64,000 bases of DNA from Prosthecobacter sp. (GCA_017853885.1 JAFMIR010000001.1:62001-126000); one strand, 5' to 3'. Positions 33,991-44,084 are shown, numbered from the stretch's first letter. Notes: generated from the sequence alone by a model not told the origin. Translations and numbers: made by a program.

Positions 33991-36966
33991 ATGCGCCCAA
34001 TCCTTTTCCTCACCCTCACCTCATCACTCATAGCTGCCGACTGGCCTACCTATCGAGCGGATGCTTCGCGCAGCGGCTACACGAGTGAGACAATCCCAAA
34101 TCAACTGCGGCAGCGCTGGGTCTTTCGACTACCCTCGGCGCCGCGAATCGCGTGGCCGAATTCGCAGCGCATCGACTATGACCGGGCGTTTCAGCCAATC
34201 ATCGTAGGCGATCTCGTGCTGTTTGGCAGCTCAGCGGATGATCAGGTGTATGCGATCGAGGCACAAAGTGGTCGCTTGAAATGGCGGTTTTTTAGCGGCG
34301 GGCCCGTGCGCTTTGCACCAGTGGCATGGAAGGACCGCGTGTTTGTGGTGAGCGATGACGGGTATCTCTACGCGCTCGCCTTGGCGAATGGGAAAGTGCT
34401 ATGGAAGCATCGCGCGGGTCCAGCGGGGCGTCAGGTGCTCGGGAATGAGCGCATGATCTCGCACTGGCCCGCACGTGGTGGGCCAGTGGTGATGGACGAT
34501 CTTGTTTACTACGCGGGCGGCATCTGGCCGAGCGATGGCGTGTATCTGCATGCCCTAAAGGCAGACACCGGCGCCCCCGTTTGGGAAAATGGCGATACTG
34601 GCTCAATCTACATGCCACAGCCGCACGGTGGCGCCGAAGCCGCGAGCGGTGTCGCGCCACAGGGTTATCTACTCGCCAGCGGCAGCTCGTTAATCGTTCC
34701 CACAGGCCGTGCGGTGCCGGCGGTGTTTGAGCGGACGGATGGAAAGCTACGCTACTACCACCTGCAAAAAAACCAGCAGCGCGGCGGCACACGCACACTC
34801 GTCACCGAATCGAATTTCCTCAATGCGGGTATGCTCTTCGATCTCGGCACCGGTGAAGTGTCCAGCACGTTCGGCTCCGGGCCGAGTGTCGCAATCAACG
34901 GAGGCGTCGTGCGTGCGGAGGGCCGCTCGCTCGCCACCTATCGCTGGAAGGACGTCGAAAAAATCGACCGCAAAGGCAAGAGCTACAAAGCGCGCATGCT
35001 CGAACAGGACAAGATCGCACAAGTCGAACACGAAGTGCTGGAATTCATCATCACCGGCCCTGAGGCCGTCATAGGCGCGGACGGCCAAATCAGCGCCATC
35101 GACTACACCGGCCAGCGCACCGAGTGGTGGAAGCAAAAGGTGGAAGGCCGCGTACTCGGCCTCGCCGCGGGCAATGGCCGCCTCGTCGCCACCACCGATG
35201 CAGGCATCGTGTATCTCTTTGATGGCGATCCCGCGCCCTTGCCGCTTGCGCACGTCCCTGAGGCCGAAAAGCCGCTCGATGCTGCCATCGCCACCGAAAC
35301 AAAAGCCATTCTTGATGCCACGAAAGTCAAAGAAGGCTACGCCGTCGTGCTCGGAGCAGCGCACGCCGATTTCGCCCTCGCTTTGGCCCGTCAGTCGAAT
35401 CTCCACATCATCGCGATGGAGGCCGATGAAACGGCTGCGAGCGCCGCGCGGCATCGAATCGCCACTGCAGGCCTCTACGGCACACGCGTGAGCGTTCATA
35501 GCGGCTCGCTGGAAGCCACCGCGTATCCGAAAGGCTTCGCGAATCTCGTCATCGCGCCGAAGGACATCACGGCTGCGATTCAACAAGAGCTTGAGCGCCT
35601 TCGCCGGCCCTACAGCGGCATTCTTTGCCATCGTGGCAGTTTGAAAATTGAAAAAGCCGCGACGCTCGCCGGTGCGGGCAATTGGACGCATCAAAACGGC
35701 AGCGCTGCGAACACGCTCTGCTCCGATGACGAGGTGGTGAAGGGCAGGCTCTCGATGTTCTGGTTCCGCGATGTCGAGTTCGAGGTCGCGAACCGACACG
35801 GCCAAGGGCCCGCGCCGCTCATCGCGCAGGGTTTTATGGTCGTCAGCGGCGTGCACGGCCTCTGCTGCCTCGATGCCTACAACGGCCGCAAGCTGTGGGA
35901 CTACAAAATCGAAAACCTCCTCATCGACTACGACGGCATCCATCACGATGTCGGCATCGGCGACACCGGCAGCCCCTTCTGCCTCGGCGGCGACTCCGTT
36001 TATGTCAAACACGGCCCGCGCTGCCTGCGAATCGACCTCGCCACTGGCAAACTCGTGCGCGAGATCGCCACACCCGTGCTCGCCGATGCCGCGAACCGCA
36101 ATTGGGGCTACCTTGCCTTTGAAAACGGCCTGCTCTTTGGCTCCGTCGAAAACGCCGCGCACAACGTCAGCCCGCGCTACCAGCTCACCAATCTGCGCAC
36201 CGAATCCGTGCTCTTCTTCGCCATCGATCCCGCCACTGGCGCGGTGAAGTGGCAGTATCAGCCGAAGGGGAGCATCCGGCACAACGCTATCGCCATCGCC
36301 AATGAGCGTGTCTATTTGATCGACCGCCCCATCGTCGAGGCAGATCGCGTCACCAATCCGCGTCGCGATGGCAAATCCGCGCCGAAGCTCACGCACGGCC
36401 AGATGCCGCCCGGCACGCTCCTCGCCATCGAGGCCAGCACTGGCAAACTGTTGTGGGAAAACCGCGACGACGTGTGGGGCACACAACTCGCCGTCAGCGC
36501 AAAGCACGGCGTGCTGCTCATGAACTTCAAAGCCGTTCGTCACAACTTCTTCGAACTGCCCTCCGAGGTCGGCGGACGCCTCGCAGGCTTCGATATCACC
36601 TCCGGCAAGCGTTTGTGGGACCAGGACGCGAAGTATCAAACGCGCCCTCTCATCAACGACCGCACCATCTACGCGCAGGGCGGTGCGTGGGACCTCAAAA
36701 CCGGCTCGCCCGTCGAGTGGGAACTGAAGCGCTCCTATGGCTGCGGCCAGATCGCCGCGAGTAAAAACCTCATGCTCTTCCGGAGCGCCACGCTCGGCTA
36801 TGTCGATCTCACGCGCGATGCCGGCACCGAAAACTATGGTGGCATCCGCCCCAGTTGCTGGATCAACGCCATCCCCGCCTCCGGCTTGGTGCTGGTGCCC
36901 GACGGCTCCTCCAAATGCCACTGCAGCTACCAGATGCAGGCTTGGTTTGCGCTGCAGGGGGAGTAA
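33991..36966 (+). CDS. PQQ-type beta-propeller with inserted Rossmann/methyltransferase-like domain
   Basis: This 991-residue exported protein begins with signal peptide MRPILFLTLTSSLIAAD. The first 400 residues and those after about 600 form PQQ-like propeller blades (VYAIEAQSGRLKWRF, YLYALALANGKVLWKH, GLCCLDAYNGRKLWDYK, LLAIEASTGKLLWEN). Between them, at about 440-555, is a Rossmann-like insert resembling a SAM-dependent methyltransferase (YAVVLGAAHADFALALAR, then IIAMEADETAASAARHR). Whether it binds SAM is unclear because the glycine motif is poor. ATG 33991 is chosen because it begins the signal peptide. A 92-bp gap separates it from the lactonase-like gene. Confidence 0.85.
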   Translation: MRPILFLTLTSSLIAADWPTYRADASRSGYTSETIPNQLRQRWVFRLPSAPRIAWPNSQRIDYDRAFQPIIVGDLVLFGSSADDQVYAIEAQSGRLKWRFFSGGPVRFAPVAWKDRVFVVSDDGYLYALALANGKVLWKHRAGPAGRQVLGNERMISHWPARGGPVVMDDLVYYAGGIWPSDGVYLHALKADTGAPVWENGDTGSIYMPQPHGGAEAASGVAPQGYLLASGSSLIVPTGRAVPAVFERTDGKLRYYHLQKNQQRGGTRTLVTESNFLNAGMLFDLGTGEVSSTFGSGPSVAINGGVVRAEGRSLATYRWKDVEKIDRKGKSYKARMLEQDKIAQVEHEVLEFIITGPEAVIGADGQISAIDYTGQRTEWWKQKVEGRVLGLAAGNGRLVATTDAGIVYLFDGDPAPLPLAHVPEAEKPLDAAIATETKAILDATKVKEGYAVVLGAAHADFALALARQSNLHIIAMEADETAASAARHRIATAGLYGTRVSVHSGSLEATAYPKGFANLVIAPKDITAAIQQELERLRRPYSGILCHRGSLKIEKAATLAGAGNWTHQNGSAANTLCSDDEVVKGRLSMFWFRDVEFEVANRHGQGPAPLIAQGFMVVSGVHGLCCLDAYNGRKLWDYKIENLLIDYDGIHHDVGIGDTGSPFCLGGDSVYVKHGPRCLRIDLATGKLVREIATPVLADAANRNWGYLAFENGLLFGSVENAAHNVSPRYQLTNLRTESVLFFAIDPATGAVKWQYQPKGSIRHNAIAIANERVYLIDRPIVEADRVTNPRRDGKSAPKLTHGQMPPGTLLAIEASTGKLLWENRDDVWGTQLAVSAKHGVLLMNFKAVRHNFFELPSEVGGRLAGFDITSGKRLWDQDAKYQTRPLINDRTIYAQGGAWDLKTGSPVEWELKRSYGCGQIAASKNLMLFRSATLGYVDLTRDAGTENYGGIRPSCWINAIPASGLVLVPDGSSKCHCSYQMQAWFALQGE

Positions 36967-37057
36967 AAGCTGGCCATATGAAACGTCGCAGACTGCTACA
37001 ACAAACCTCTTGAGAATCTCAAAGCATGAACAAGCCAACCAAGATCGTTTGGAATTC

Positions 37058-38161
37058 ATGCGCACCATACTTCTCGCTTTGCTCGCCGTGCCTGCTTTTG
37101 CTGCTGAACCTGTTGTTTTCGTCTCTTCCTTCGCTTCAGGCGAAAAGGCCGGGATTCATGCGTTTGGCTTCGACACCGAAAAAGGCACGCTGAAGCCGTT
37201 GAAACGCGCCACGGACGTACAAAGCCCGTTTTTCATCGCGCTTTCGCCGGATCGGCGGTTCTTATATTCCATCGACGAGTTCGGTGGGAAGGACAATTTT
37301 GTCGCCGCATTCGCCATTGAGAGCCGTGGGGGCGATTTAAAGCCACTCAATCGCCAAAACACCGGCGGAACAGCCTCGTGCTTTCTTGAAGTCGATCCCA
37401 CCGGCAGATGCGTGCTTGTCGCTAATTACAACAGCGGCAACGTCACTTCCTTTCCCGTGAAGAGTGATGGCTCGCTAGGCAAAGCGTCCTCCTTTTTTCA
37501 ACACAGCGGCTCCAGCGCTGACCCGCAGCGGCAGAAAGGCCCGAACGCGCACTGCTTCGTCATCAGCCCCAATGGCAAACACGCTCTCGCCGCCGATCTC
37601 GGCATCGACAAGGTCATGATCTACACCCTTGATGCCGCCACCGCGAAACTCGCGCCGAACACCGCGCAGTCTTTCGCCAAACTCACACCCGGCAGCGGCC
37701 CGCGTCACCTCACTTTCCATCCGAACGGCAAACTCGTGTATCTCATCAACGAGCTCGCCAACACGATCACCGTGTTCGACTGGAACGCCTCCGAAGGCAA
37801 GCTGAAGGAAAAACAAACCATCGCCACGCTGCCGAAAGATTTTATCGACAAGAGCTACACCGCCGATTTGAAGATCACTCCCGATGGGAGGTATCTATAC
37901 GGCACTAACCGCGGCCACGACTCCCTCGCCAGCTACCGCATCGCCAAAGACGGCACGCTCACACTCCTCTCTATCCAGCCCAGCCGCGGCAAAGGCCCAC
38001 AGAATCTCCTGATCACCCCTGACAGCCGTTGGCTCCTCTGCGCCAACATGCCCGGCAACAATGTGGTCGTTTTCCAAATCGATACGACGAGTGGCGGCAT
38101 CACGCCGAAGGGCCAGCCCGTCGGGGTGCCGATGGCTTCATGCATCCGCTGGATGGAATGA
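37058..38161 (+). CDS. Exported lactonase/6-phosphogluconolactonase-like propeller protein
   Basis: This 367-residue protein has a Sec signal (MRTILLALLAVPAFAAE) and a seven-bladed beta-propeller of the YbhE (Pgl) lactonase family: VSSFASGEKAGIHAFGFDTEKG, SPFFIALSPDRRFLYS, CFLEVDPTGRCVLVANYNSGN (split motif), PRHLTFHPNGKLVYLINELAN, LKITPDGRYLYGTNRGHDS, PQNLLITPDSRWLLCANMPGN. The signal peptide suggests a periplasmic enzyme or binding protein rather than the pentose-phosphate lactonase. It lies between the PQQ propeller and the aminotransferase genes, on the same strand. Confidence 0.88.
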   Translation: MRTILLALLAVPAFAAEPVVFVSSFASGEKAGIHAFGFDTEKGTLKPLKRATDVQSPFFIALSPDRRFLYSIDEFGGKDNFVAAFAIESRGGDLKPLNRQNTGGTASCFLEVDPTGRCVLVANYNSGNVTSFPVKSDGSLGKASSFFQHSGSSADPQRQKGPNAHCFVISPNGKHALAADLGIDKVMIYTLDAATAKLAPNTAQSFAKLTPGSGPRHLTFHPNGKLVYLINELANTITVFDWNASEGKLKEKQTIATLPKDFIDKSYTADLKITPDGRYLYGTNRGHDSLASYRIAKDGTLTLLSIQPSRGKGPQNLLITPDSRWLLCANMPGNNVVVFQIDTTSGGITPKGQPVGVPMASCIRWME

Positions 38162-38171
38162 TTGCCACATC

Positions 38172-39128
38172 ATGGATAAAGCTCCTCATCTGGATCAAAA
38201 CAGCTGCATGGTGCCAAACGAACCTATCGCTTATTTGAATGACCGCTTTCTACCTGCCTCGCAGGCGAAGTTGAACATCTACGATCTCGGCATCGTGCTT
38301 GGCGCGACACTGACGGAGATGACGCGCACGTTCCGGCACCGGCCGTTTCGGGCCGAAGAGCATGTGTCGCGGCTGTATCGCTCACTGAAGTTCTCCGGCA
38401 TCTCGATTACGCTCACGCCAAAGGAAATGCTGGCGCGAACAAACGAACTCGCAGAGGCAAACTGTAAACTGCTCGGCCCGGGTGAGGACATCGGCATCGT
38501 GCATTTTGTCACACCAGGCGAAAATGCGCTCTATGCTGGCAGCGCGGGAAGCGCGGGACCGCTGCGGCCGACGATTTGCATCCACAGCTTTCCGCTGCGC
38601 TTTGAGATGTGGCGGCATTTGTTCACGCAAGGCGCTCATGTCGTCACGCCATCGATCCGTCACATTCCACCGCAGTGCATCGAGCCAAAGATGAAAAACC
38701 GCAGCAGGCTGCACTGGTGGCTAGCCGACAAACAGTCGCAGGCTGTCGATCCGCGTGCCATCACACTGCTGCTCGACCTTGATGGAAATGTCACCGAGTG
38801 TGCAGGCTCGAATTTCGTCATTGTGAAGGGCAGGACGATCATTTCTCCCACGCCGCGGAACATTCTCGGCGGCGTAAGCCTGCAAACCGTGCGCGAGCTC
38901 GCGCCGAAGATCGGTATGGAGTTCGTCGAGCGCGATTTTCAGCCCTACGATGTGATTAATGCCGACGAAGCCTGGCTGACAACTACACCTTATTGCATGG
39001 CTCCGGTGACAAGGATCAATACGACATCGATCGGTGATAACAGATCAGGGCCCTGGTTCACCAAGATGCTCGCTGCGTGGAGCGAGTTGGCTGGCCTGGA
39101 CATTCATGCCCAGTTGCTTGGGCACTAA
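38172..39128 (+). CDS. Class IV PLP-dependent aminotransferase
   Basis: This 318-residue cytoplasmic enzyme belongs to the fold-type IV family (branched-chain aminotransferase, D-amino-acid aminotransferase, aminodeoxychorismate lyase). Visible motifs are the N-terminal YLNDRFLPASQAKLNIYDLG and GATLTEMTRTF, the region around the PLP lysine (IEPKMKNRSRLHWWLAD), and DGNVTECAGSNFVIVKG with the phosphate-binding turn. ATG 38172 is taken; ATG 38208 (MVPNEPIAYLND) is equally plausible. It begins 11 bp after the lactonase-like gene. Its substrate is not readable; no ilv or pab genes are nearby. Confidence 0.87.
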   Translation: MDKAPHLDQNSCMVPNEPIAYLNDRFLPASQAKLNIYDLGIVLGATLTEMTRTFRHRPFRAEEHVSRLYRSLKFSGISITLTPKEMLARTNELAEANCKLLGPGEDIGIVHFVTPGENALYAGSAGSAGPLRPTICIHSFPLRFEMWRHLFTQGAHVVTPSIRHIPPQCIEPKMKNRSRLHWWLADKQSQAVDPRAITLLLDLDGNVTECAGSNFVIVKGRTIISPTPRNILGGVSLQTVRELAPKIGMEFVERDFQPYDVINADEAWLTTTPYCMAPVTRINTTSIGDNRSGPWFTKMLAAWSELAGLDIHAQLLGH

Positions 39129-39140
39129 GGCGCTATTCCA

Positions 39141-39971
39141 TCAAGGCCACAGGTCCTTGATCGGGCGCGGCGTAAGATCCTCAACGCCTTTCGGAAACAT
39201 GCGCTTGCGATAGGTGAGAATCTCCGGCTCATGCGGCGTGATGAGCACAACGTGCTCATAATGGCTGCTGGGCTTGCGGTCGGTTGCAATCACCGTCCAT
39301 TTGTCCTCCAAAATTCGTGTCTTCTCGGTACCCATGTTAACCATGGGTTCAATGGCGAGGGTCATGCCAGACTTCAGACGCGGGCGTTCGCCTTTTTTGC
39401 CATAGTTCGGCACTTGGGGATCTTCGTGAAGTTTGCGACCCACGCCATGACCAACGAACTCGCGAACCACGCTAAATCCATACTTCGTGACGTGATTCTC
39501 GACACTGTGGCAGAGGTCGCCGAGCATCCATCCGTCGCGTGCGAAGTTGATAGCAACGTGCAAGGATTCCTCCGTGGCAGCCATGAGTTTAAGGATTTCC
39601 TTGTCCACATTGCCTACGGGCACGGTTAGAGCATTGTCACCCACCCAGCCGTCGAGGTAGATACCAATATCGATTTTCACGATATCGCCTTCTTGAATGA
39701 CGCGAGGGCCTCCAATGCCATGAACAACCTCTTCGTTAATCGAAATGCAGATGTTGCCTGGAAATTGGCGGTACCCGAGGAAAGCGCTGGTGCAACCGCG
39801 GGCTTTCATTTCCGCAGCGGCAAAACGATCAATTTCACCGGTGGTGACTCCGGCATGGACCTCAGCAGCGGTCTTCAGCAGAATGTCGCGTGCCATCTGG
39901 CCTGCCTTGCGGATGCAGTCCTGCTGTTGAGCGTGGCGGATGGGGATGTTCCCCGATTTGGCGAGACCCAT
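39141..39971 (-). CDS. map: Methionine aminopeptidase, type I
   Basis: This 276-residue enzyme removes N-terminal methionine. The core motifs are present: DIGIYLDGWVGDNALTVPVG with two metal-binding Asp, GHGVGRKLHEDPQVPNYG, and the final metal-binding Glu regions AIEPMVNMG and YEHVVLITPHEPEILT. ATG 39971 (MGLAKSGNIPIR) is chosen; the frame extends upstream into secY but no family member has that extension. It follows secY by 17 bp, as in the spc operon of many bacteria. Confidence 0.95.
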   Translation of the reverse strand: MGLAKSGNIPIRHAQQQDCIRKAGQMARDILLKTAAEVHAGVTTGEIDRFAAAEMKARGCTSAFLGYRQFPGNICISINEEVVHGIGGPRVIQEGDIVKIDIGIYLDGWVGDNALTVPVGNVDKEILKLMAATEESLHVAINFARDGWMLGDLCHSVENHVTKYGFSVVREFVGHGVGRKLHEDPQVPNYGKKGERPRLKSGMTLAIEPMVNMGTEKTRILEDKWTVIATDRKPSSHYEHVVLITPHEPEILTYRKRMFPKGVEDLTPRPIKDLWP

Positions 39972-39988
39972 GAGCCAAGATAGGATGC

Positions 39989-41494
39989 TCACTTGTTGAT
40001 GAGATAGCTCACAAGAGCGACCAGCACGATGAGGGCAATGCCAACCCAAAGCCAAACAAGTGTGGTAGAATCAAGTACCCTTCCACCAGTCTGCTGCATC
40101 CGATCAAAACGCCCACGGATGCGGCCTTTCTTCAGGAAGCCATCGTAATGACTCTGAAGGAGGTGGGTTTCGACCTGACGCATGACATCAAGCACGACGC
40201 CAACCAAGATGAGGAGGCTGGTGCCACCTAGAAACTGTGCTGCGGAGGCGGAGATGCCCAAAGCGGAACTGGTGATGCCCGGTAGGATATAAAGCAAAGT
40301 AAGAAAGATGGCGCCGGCAAAAGTTAAACGACTCATCGTGAAGTCGAGAAAGTCAGCGGTGGGTTTGCCTGGACGGATGCCTGCAATGTAACCGCCCGAC
40401 TTTTTGAGGTCTTCACTGATCTGCTGCGGCTGGAACATGGTGGCGACCCAGAAGTAGCTGAAGAAGAAAATGAGAAGCGCAGAGATGGTGTAGTACCAAA
40501 AACCGGTGCTGAGGGTCATCGAGAGGCTCTGAATCCAACCGACATCACTGAAAAAGGAAGCCAGAATCTGTGTGGGGAAGAGCAGGATAGCTTGAGCAAA
40601 GATGATGGGCATCACGCCGGAGTAATTGATCTTCAACGGCAGGTACTGCGTCTGCCCACCATACACCTTGCGTCCGACAACGCGCTTTGCGTAAGTAATA
40701 GCGATACGCCGGGTGGCCTGCGTCAGAGCGATGACACCGGCGATGACCACAATCATAAAGGCCATGAGAATTAACAGCTTGGCCGCGCTGGAAGAATTGG
40801 CATCTACACCTCCCACATAGGTTTTCCAAACTTGGATGAATGCACCCGGAAGATCAGAAACAATGTTCACGCAGATCAGTATGGAGGTGCCGTTGCCAAT
40901 GCCGCGCTCAGTGATCTGCTCGCCAAGCCACATCATGAACATGGTGCCCGCGGTGATGGTGATGACAGCGGGGAGAATGAAAGTCCAAAAGCCAAAGTTG
41001 GGCACCAGTGGGCGCCCCATGTTCTCGATGGTTTGACCAAGTCCCTGCATGAGGTAATTCTGCTTTGGATCAGCCAGTGATTGAACCAGCATGAAAGCTT
41101 GGAAGACGCAAAGCACGATGGTGGCCCAACGGGTATACTGAGTGATTTTCTGGCGTCCACCCTCCTCGCGAGCCAGTTTGGTCAGCGGCGGCCAAACAGC
41201 GGTCAGGAGCTGCAGCATGATGCTGGCACTAATATAAGGCATGATGCCGAGGGCAAAGATGGCGCAGTTTTGCAGGCCACCGCCGGAGAAAATGTTCAAC
41301 AAGGCGGCAACTTGGGCACCAGCGGAGGAACTGTTCTCAGCCTTGTCAGCGATCCACTGACTTAGCACCGTGGGATCAATGCCTGGAAGGGTGATCTGAG
41401 TGCCGATGCGCACGATCACAATCATGGCGAGTGTGAAAAGAATGCGTGAACGCAGTTCCGGGACTTTGAAGCTGTTGGCGAATGCGGAAATCAT
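39989..41494 (-). CDS. secY: Preprotein translocase subunit SecY
   Basis: This 501-residue integral membrane protein forms the Sec channel. Ten hydrophobic segments are visible, with the N-terminal PELRSRILFTLAMIVIVRIG, GIMPYISASIMLQLL plug/channel region, and the cytoplasmic SGGYIAGIRPGKPTADFLDF loop. It is longer than E. coli SecY (443); the extra residues are in loops, including DANSSSAAKL. It lies between rplO and map on the same strand. No Shine-Dalgarno sequence is visible before the ATG. Confidence 0.98.
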   Translation of the reverse strand: MISAFANSFKVPELRSRILFTLAMIVIVRIGTQITLPGIDPTVLSQWIADKAENSSSAGAQVAALLNIFSGGGLQNCAIFALGIMPYISASIMLQLLTAVWPPLTKLAREEGGRQKITQYTRWATIVLCVFQAFMLVQSLADPKQNYLMQGLGQTIENMGRPLVPNFGFWTFILPAVITITAGTMFMMWLGEQITERGIGNGTSILICVNIVSDLPGAFIQVWKTYVGGVDANSSSAAKLLILMAFMIVVIAGVIALTQATRRIAITYAKRVVGRKVYGGQTQYLPLKINYSGVMPIIFAQAILLFPTQILASFFSDVGWIQSLSMTLSTGFWYYTISALLIFFFSYFWVATMFQPQQISEDLKKSGGYIAGIRPGKPTADFLDFTMSRLTFAGAIFLTLLYILPGITSSALGISASAAQFLGGTSLLILVGVVLDVMRQVETHLLQSHYDGFLKKGRIRGRFDRMQQTGGRVLDSTTLVWLWVGIALIVLVALVSYLINK

Positions 41495-41600
41495 GGACGG
41501 CAGGTTGTCTTGGATGCGGCGATGGGCCTGTTTCCGAAAGCGGTGGAATTAACACCGTGGAAACCGGCCCATCACGAGAGTGGTTGGGAATGATCCGAAG

Positions 41601-42041
41601 TTACGCGATGCTGCCGCCGGCTTTCTCGATCTTCTCACGGGCCGCAGCGCTAACTTTGGCGCCTTGTATAGTGAGTTTGCGAGAGAGTTCTCCCGTAGCG
41701 AGGATCTTGATCACATCGCAGTTGCGGGAGACCAGACCAACCGTGCGGAGAGCGGCCTCATTGACCGTAGCACCATCTTCGAAGGCCTCATTCAGATCGC
41801 CAACATTCACGACTTCGATGGCATCCTGAAATAGGGTGTTGTTGAAGCCTTTCTTGGGCAGACGACGGTGCATCGGCATCTGACCGCCTTCGAATCCGGG
41901 GCGGATGCCCCGACCGGCACGGGCCATTTGGCCCTTGTTGCCTTTGCAGGAGGTTTTGCCATGGCCGGAGCTTTCTCCGCAGCCGATGCGCTTGCGGCGC
42001 TTGCGGGCACCGGGGCGATTTTGGGTATCTTGAAGGAGCAT
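41601..42041 (-). CDS. rplO: 50S ribosomal protein L15
   Basis: This 146-residue protein carries the L15 N-terminal KRIGCGESSGHGKTSCKGNKGQ region (split) and the C-terminal core (KLTIQGAKVSAAAREKIEKAGG). It follows rpsE by 46 bp with no room for rpmD (L30), and precedes secY by 106 bp. Confidence 0.97.
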   Translation of the reverse strand: MLLQDTQNRPGARKRRKRIGCGESSGHGKTSCKGNKGQMARAGRGIRPGFEGGQMPMHRRLPKKGFNNTLFQDAIEVVNVGDLNEAFEDGATVNEAALRTVGLVSRNCDVIKILATGELSRKLTIQGAKVSAAAREKIEKAGGSIA

Positions 42042-42087
42042 GTTGGGATTCCTGATTGAAAATTGGGTTTATGAACTCAGCAAGGCA

Positions 42088-42663
42088 TCAGAGAGCCTTT
42101 TGCTTCTTCTCGCGGCCACGAGCGCGGAGGATCTCATCGGGCTGACGAAGGGTGCTAAGAGCCTTGAGGGTAGCCTTCACGATGTTGGCGTGGTTGGAGG
42201 AGCCAAGAGACTTTCCGATCACATCCTTGACTCCCACGCACTCTAGGACAGCGCGAGCAGCACCACCGGCGATGATGCCTGTTCCTGGAGCAGCGGGTTT
42301 CAGCATGAGGTCACCCCCGCCATGACGGCCGATGATCTCATGCGGAATGGTGCCGTTGAGGATGTTATAGCTCAGCATGTTGCGACGAGAGCTCTCGGTG
42401 GCCTTTTTGATGGCATCAGCCACTTCGTTGGCCTTGCCAAATCCCCAGCCAACCTTGCCCTGCTGGTCGCCAGTGACGACAAGAGCGCTAAAGCTGAAGC
42501 GACGACCACCTTTGACGACCTTGGCGCATCGGTTGATGTGGACCACCTTCTCGATCGTGTCACCGGCAGAACGCGCTTCACGTGGGGGAATGACGGCTGC
42601 AATGACTTCCTCGACAGGAATCTCGGTTTCTTCGGTGGCAGGGGCTGCTATTTCAGTGGCCAT
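42088..42663 (-). CDS. rpsE: 30S ribosomal protein S5
   Basis: This 191-residue protein has the double-stranded-RNA-binding-like S5 N-domain ([33 protein letters not shown]) and the C-terminal domain ([32 protein letters not shown]). About 35 residues of Glu/Ala/Pro-rich sequence precede the usual start, a bit longer than typical. No Shine-Dalgarno sequence precedes the ATG. Confidence 0.98.
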   Translation of the reverse strand: MATEIAAPATEETEIPVEEVIAAVIPPREARSAGDTIEKVVHINRCAKVVKGGRRFSFSALVVTGDQQGKVGWGFGKANEVADAIKKATESSRRNMLSYNILNGTIPHEIIGRHGGGDLMLKPAAPGTGIIAGGAARAVLECVGVKDVIGKSLGSSNHANIVKATLKALSTLRQPDEILRARGREKKQKAL

Positions 42664-42705
42664 ACAATGCGATAAAGGGAGAGGGTGGGTAACAAGGGGC
42701 AGGGA

Positions 42706-43062
42706 TTAGAACTGAAGGCCTTTCTCACGGGCAGCATCGGCTAGAGCCTTCACTTTGCCATGAAAGGTGAAACCGGCCCGATCAAATACCACGGCAGAGA
42801 TGTTTTTGGCAGCAGCACGCTCGGCGATGGCTGCGCCAACTTTGGCGGCGTGCTCCGAGTTAGCCTTGCCTGCGCCATAACCTTTTTCCTTGGTCGAAGC
42901 GGAGACGATGGTCTTGCCTGCCTCATCGTCGATGATCTGGGCGTAAACATTGGTGTTGGAAAAATAAACGGCGAGACGCGGGCGCTGCGCGGTGCCGCTG
43001 AGCTTACGGCGAATGCGCGAGTGAATGCGGGCGCGGATGGCTTTGCGATTGATGGTGGCCAT
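42706..43062 (-). CDS. rplR: 50S ribosomal protein L18
   Basis: This 118-residue protein matches L18 ([59 protein letters not shown]). It binds 5S rRNA with L5. It sits in spc order between rplF and rpsE. Confidence 0.98.
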   Translation of the reverse strand: MATINRKAIRARIHSRIRRKLSGTAQRPRLAVYFSNTNVYAQIIDDEAGKTIVSASTKEKGYGAGKANSEHAAKVGAAIAERAAAKNISAVVFDRAGFTFHGKVKALADAAREKGLQF

Positions 43063-43089
43063 GACGGTCGTGAAAACAGGAAAGAGGGT

Positions 43090-43629
43090 TTACTTGACGG
43101 ACTTGCCGGCTTTGCGGCGGATGTATTCACCCACATAACGAACGCCCTTTGCCTTGTAAGGCTCCGGCGGGTAGTAGGCGCGAATGTCGGCAGCGAGCTG
43201 TCCAACAACCTGCTTATCGATGCCTTCGATGCTAATTTTCGTATTTTCGGTCACAGTGACCTTCACACCCTTCGGAATGGGGTGGAGACGGTCGTGACTC
43301 TGACCGAGCTGAAGATCGATGTTTGATCCTTTGACAGCAGCACGAAAGCCGACGCCATGAATTTCAAGATTTTTCGTGTAACCCTGAGACACACCGACGA
43401 TCATGTTGGTGATCAGGCGCTGCGTTGTTCCATGAAGAGCACGCACGGTGCGTTCCTCGGATTCACGTGAGACGGTAAGTGTCTTGGCATCACCGGAGAC
43501 GCTCACGCCACGAGGTAGAACCCAGTTGAGTTCACCCTTGGGACCTTTGACGTTGACGGTGCGGTCATCACCGACTTTGACGGTGACTTTATCAGGAAGA
43601 GAGATGGGGAGTTTGCCGACGCGGGACAT
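43090..43629 (-). CDS. rplF: 50S ribosomal protein L6
   Basis: This 179-residue protein matches L6 over both repeats (SRVGKLPISLPDKVTVKV, GPKGELNWVLP, GVSQGYTKNLEIHGVGFRA, and the C-terminal PPEPYKAKGVRYVGEYIRRK with the universal YKGKG-like motif). An AGGAG sits 11 bases before the ATG, one of the few visible ribosome sites here. Confidence 0.98.
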   Translation of the reverse strand: MSRVGKLPISLPDKVTVKVGDDRTVNVKGPKGELNWVLPRGVSVSGDAKTLTVSRESEERTVRALHGTTQRLITNMIVGVSQGYTKNLEIHGVGFRAAVKGSNIDLQLGQSHDRLHPIPKGVKVTVTENTKISIEGIDKQVVGQLAADIRAYYPPEPYKAKGVRYVGEYIRRKAGKSVK

Positions 43630-43655
43630 ATTAAAATGGGCTCCTGGTTCGGGGT

Positions 43656-44048
43656 TTACCAGACAAAGGCGAGGAGTTCACCACCCAGCTTAGACTTGCG
43701 GGCGCGAGAACCGGTCATGACGCCTTTCGAAGTCGAAAGGATGGCAATGCCTAATCCACCCAGAACGCGGGGGATCTCGTCACAGGAGACATACTTGCGA
43801 AGACCGGGTTTCGAGACGCGCTCGAGCTTGCGGATCACAGGAGAACTGTCGTCACTATACTTGAGCTTGAGCTTGAGCTTCGGGTGGGCGGCGCTTGTGT
43901 CCACTTCATAAGCCCAAATGTAACCTTCTTCCTTCAGGATGCGGGCAAGCTCGGCCTTCATTTTGGAGAAAGGAGCAAGCACCTGCTCTTGACCGGCGGC
44001 AAGGCCGTTGCGGATGCGGGTAAGGAAATCAGAAATCGGATCGGTCAT
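43656..44048 (-). CDS. rpsH: 30S ribosomal protein S8
   Basis: This 130-residue protein matches S8 (TDPISDFLTRIRNGLAAG, and the C-terminal GLGIAILSTSKGVMTGSRAR). It follows rplE by 36 bp, with no space for rpsN (S14), which normally lies between them. Confidence 0.98.
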   Translation of the reverse strand: MTDPISDFLTRIRNGLAAGQEQVLAPFSKMKAELARILKEEGYIWAYEVDTSAAHPKLKLKLKYSDDSSPVIRKLERVSKPGLRKYVSCDEIPRVLGGLGIAILSTSKGVMTGSRARKSKLGGELLAFVW

Positions 44049-44084
44049 GGAATTGCGAGGGGTCCGGGGTGATTGAATTCAAGT

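Noticed and set aside
34747..37068. 773-codon minus-strand open frame opposite the PQQ propeller gene
   Set aside because: It is an exact antisense shadow of an ORF with a signal peptide and propeller motifs; its product has no family pattern.
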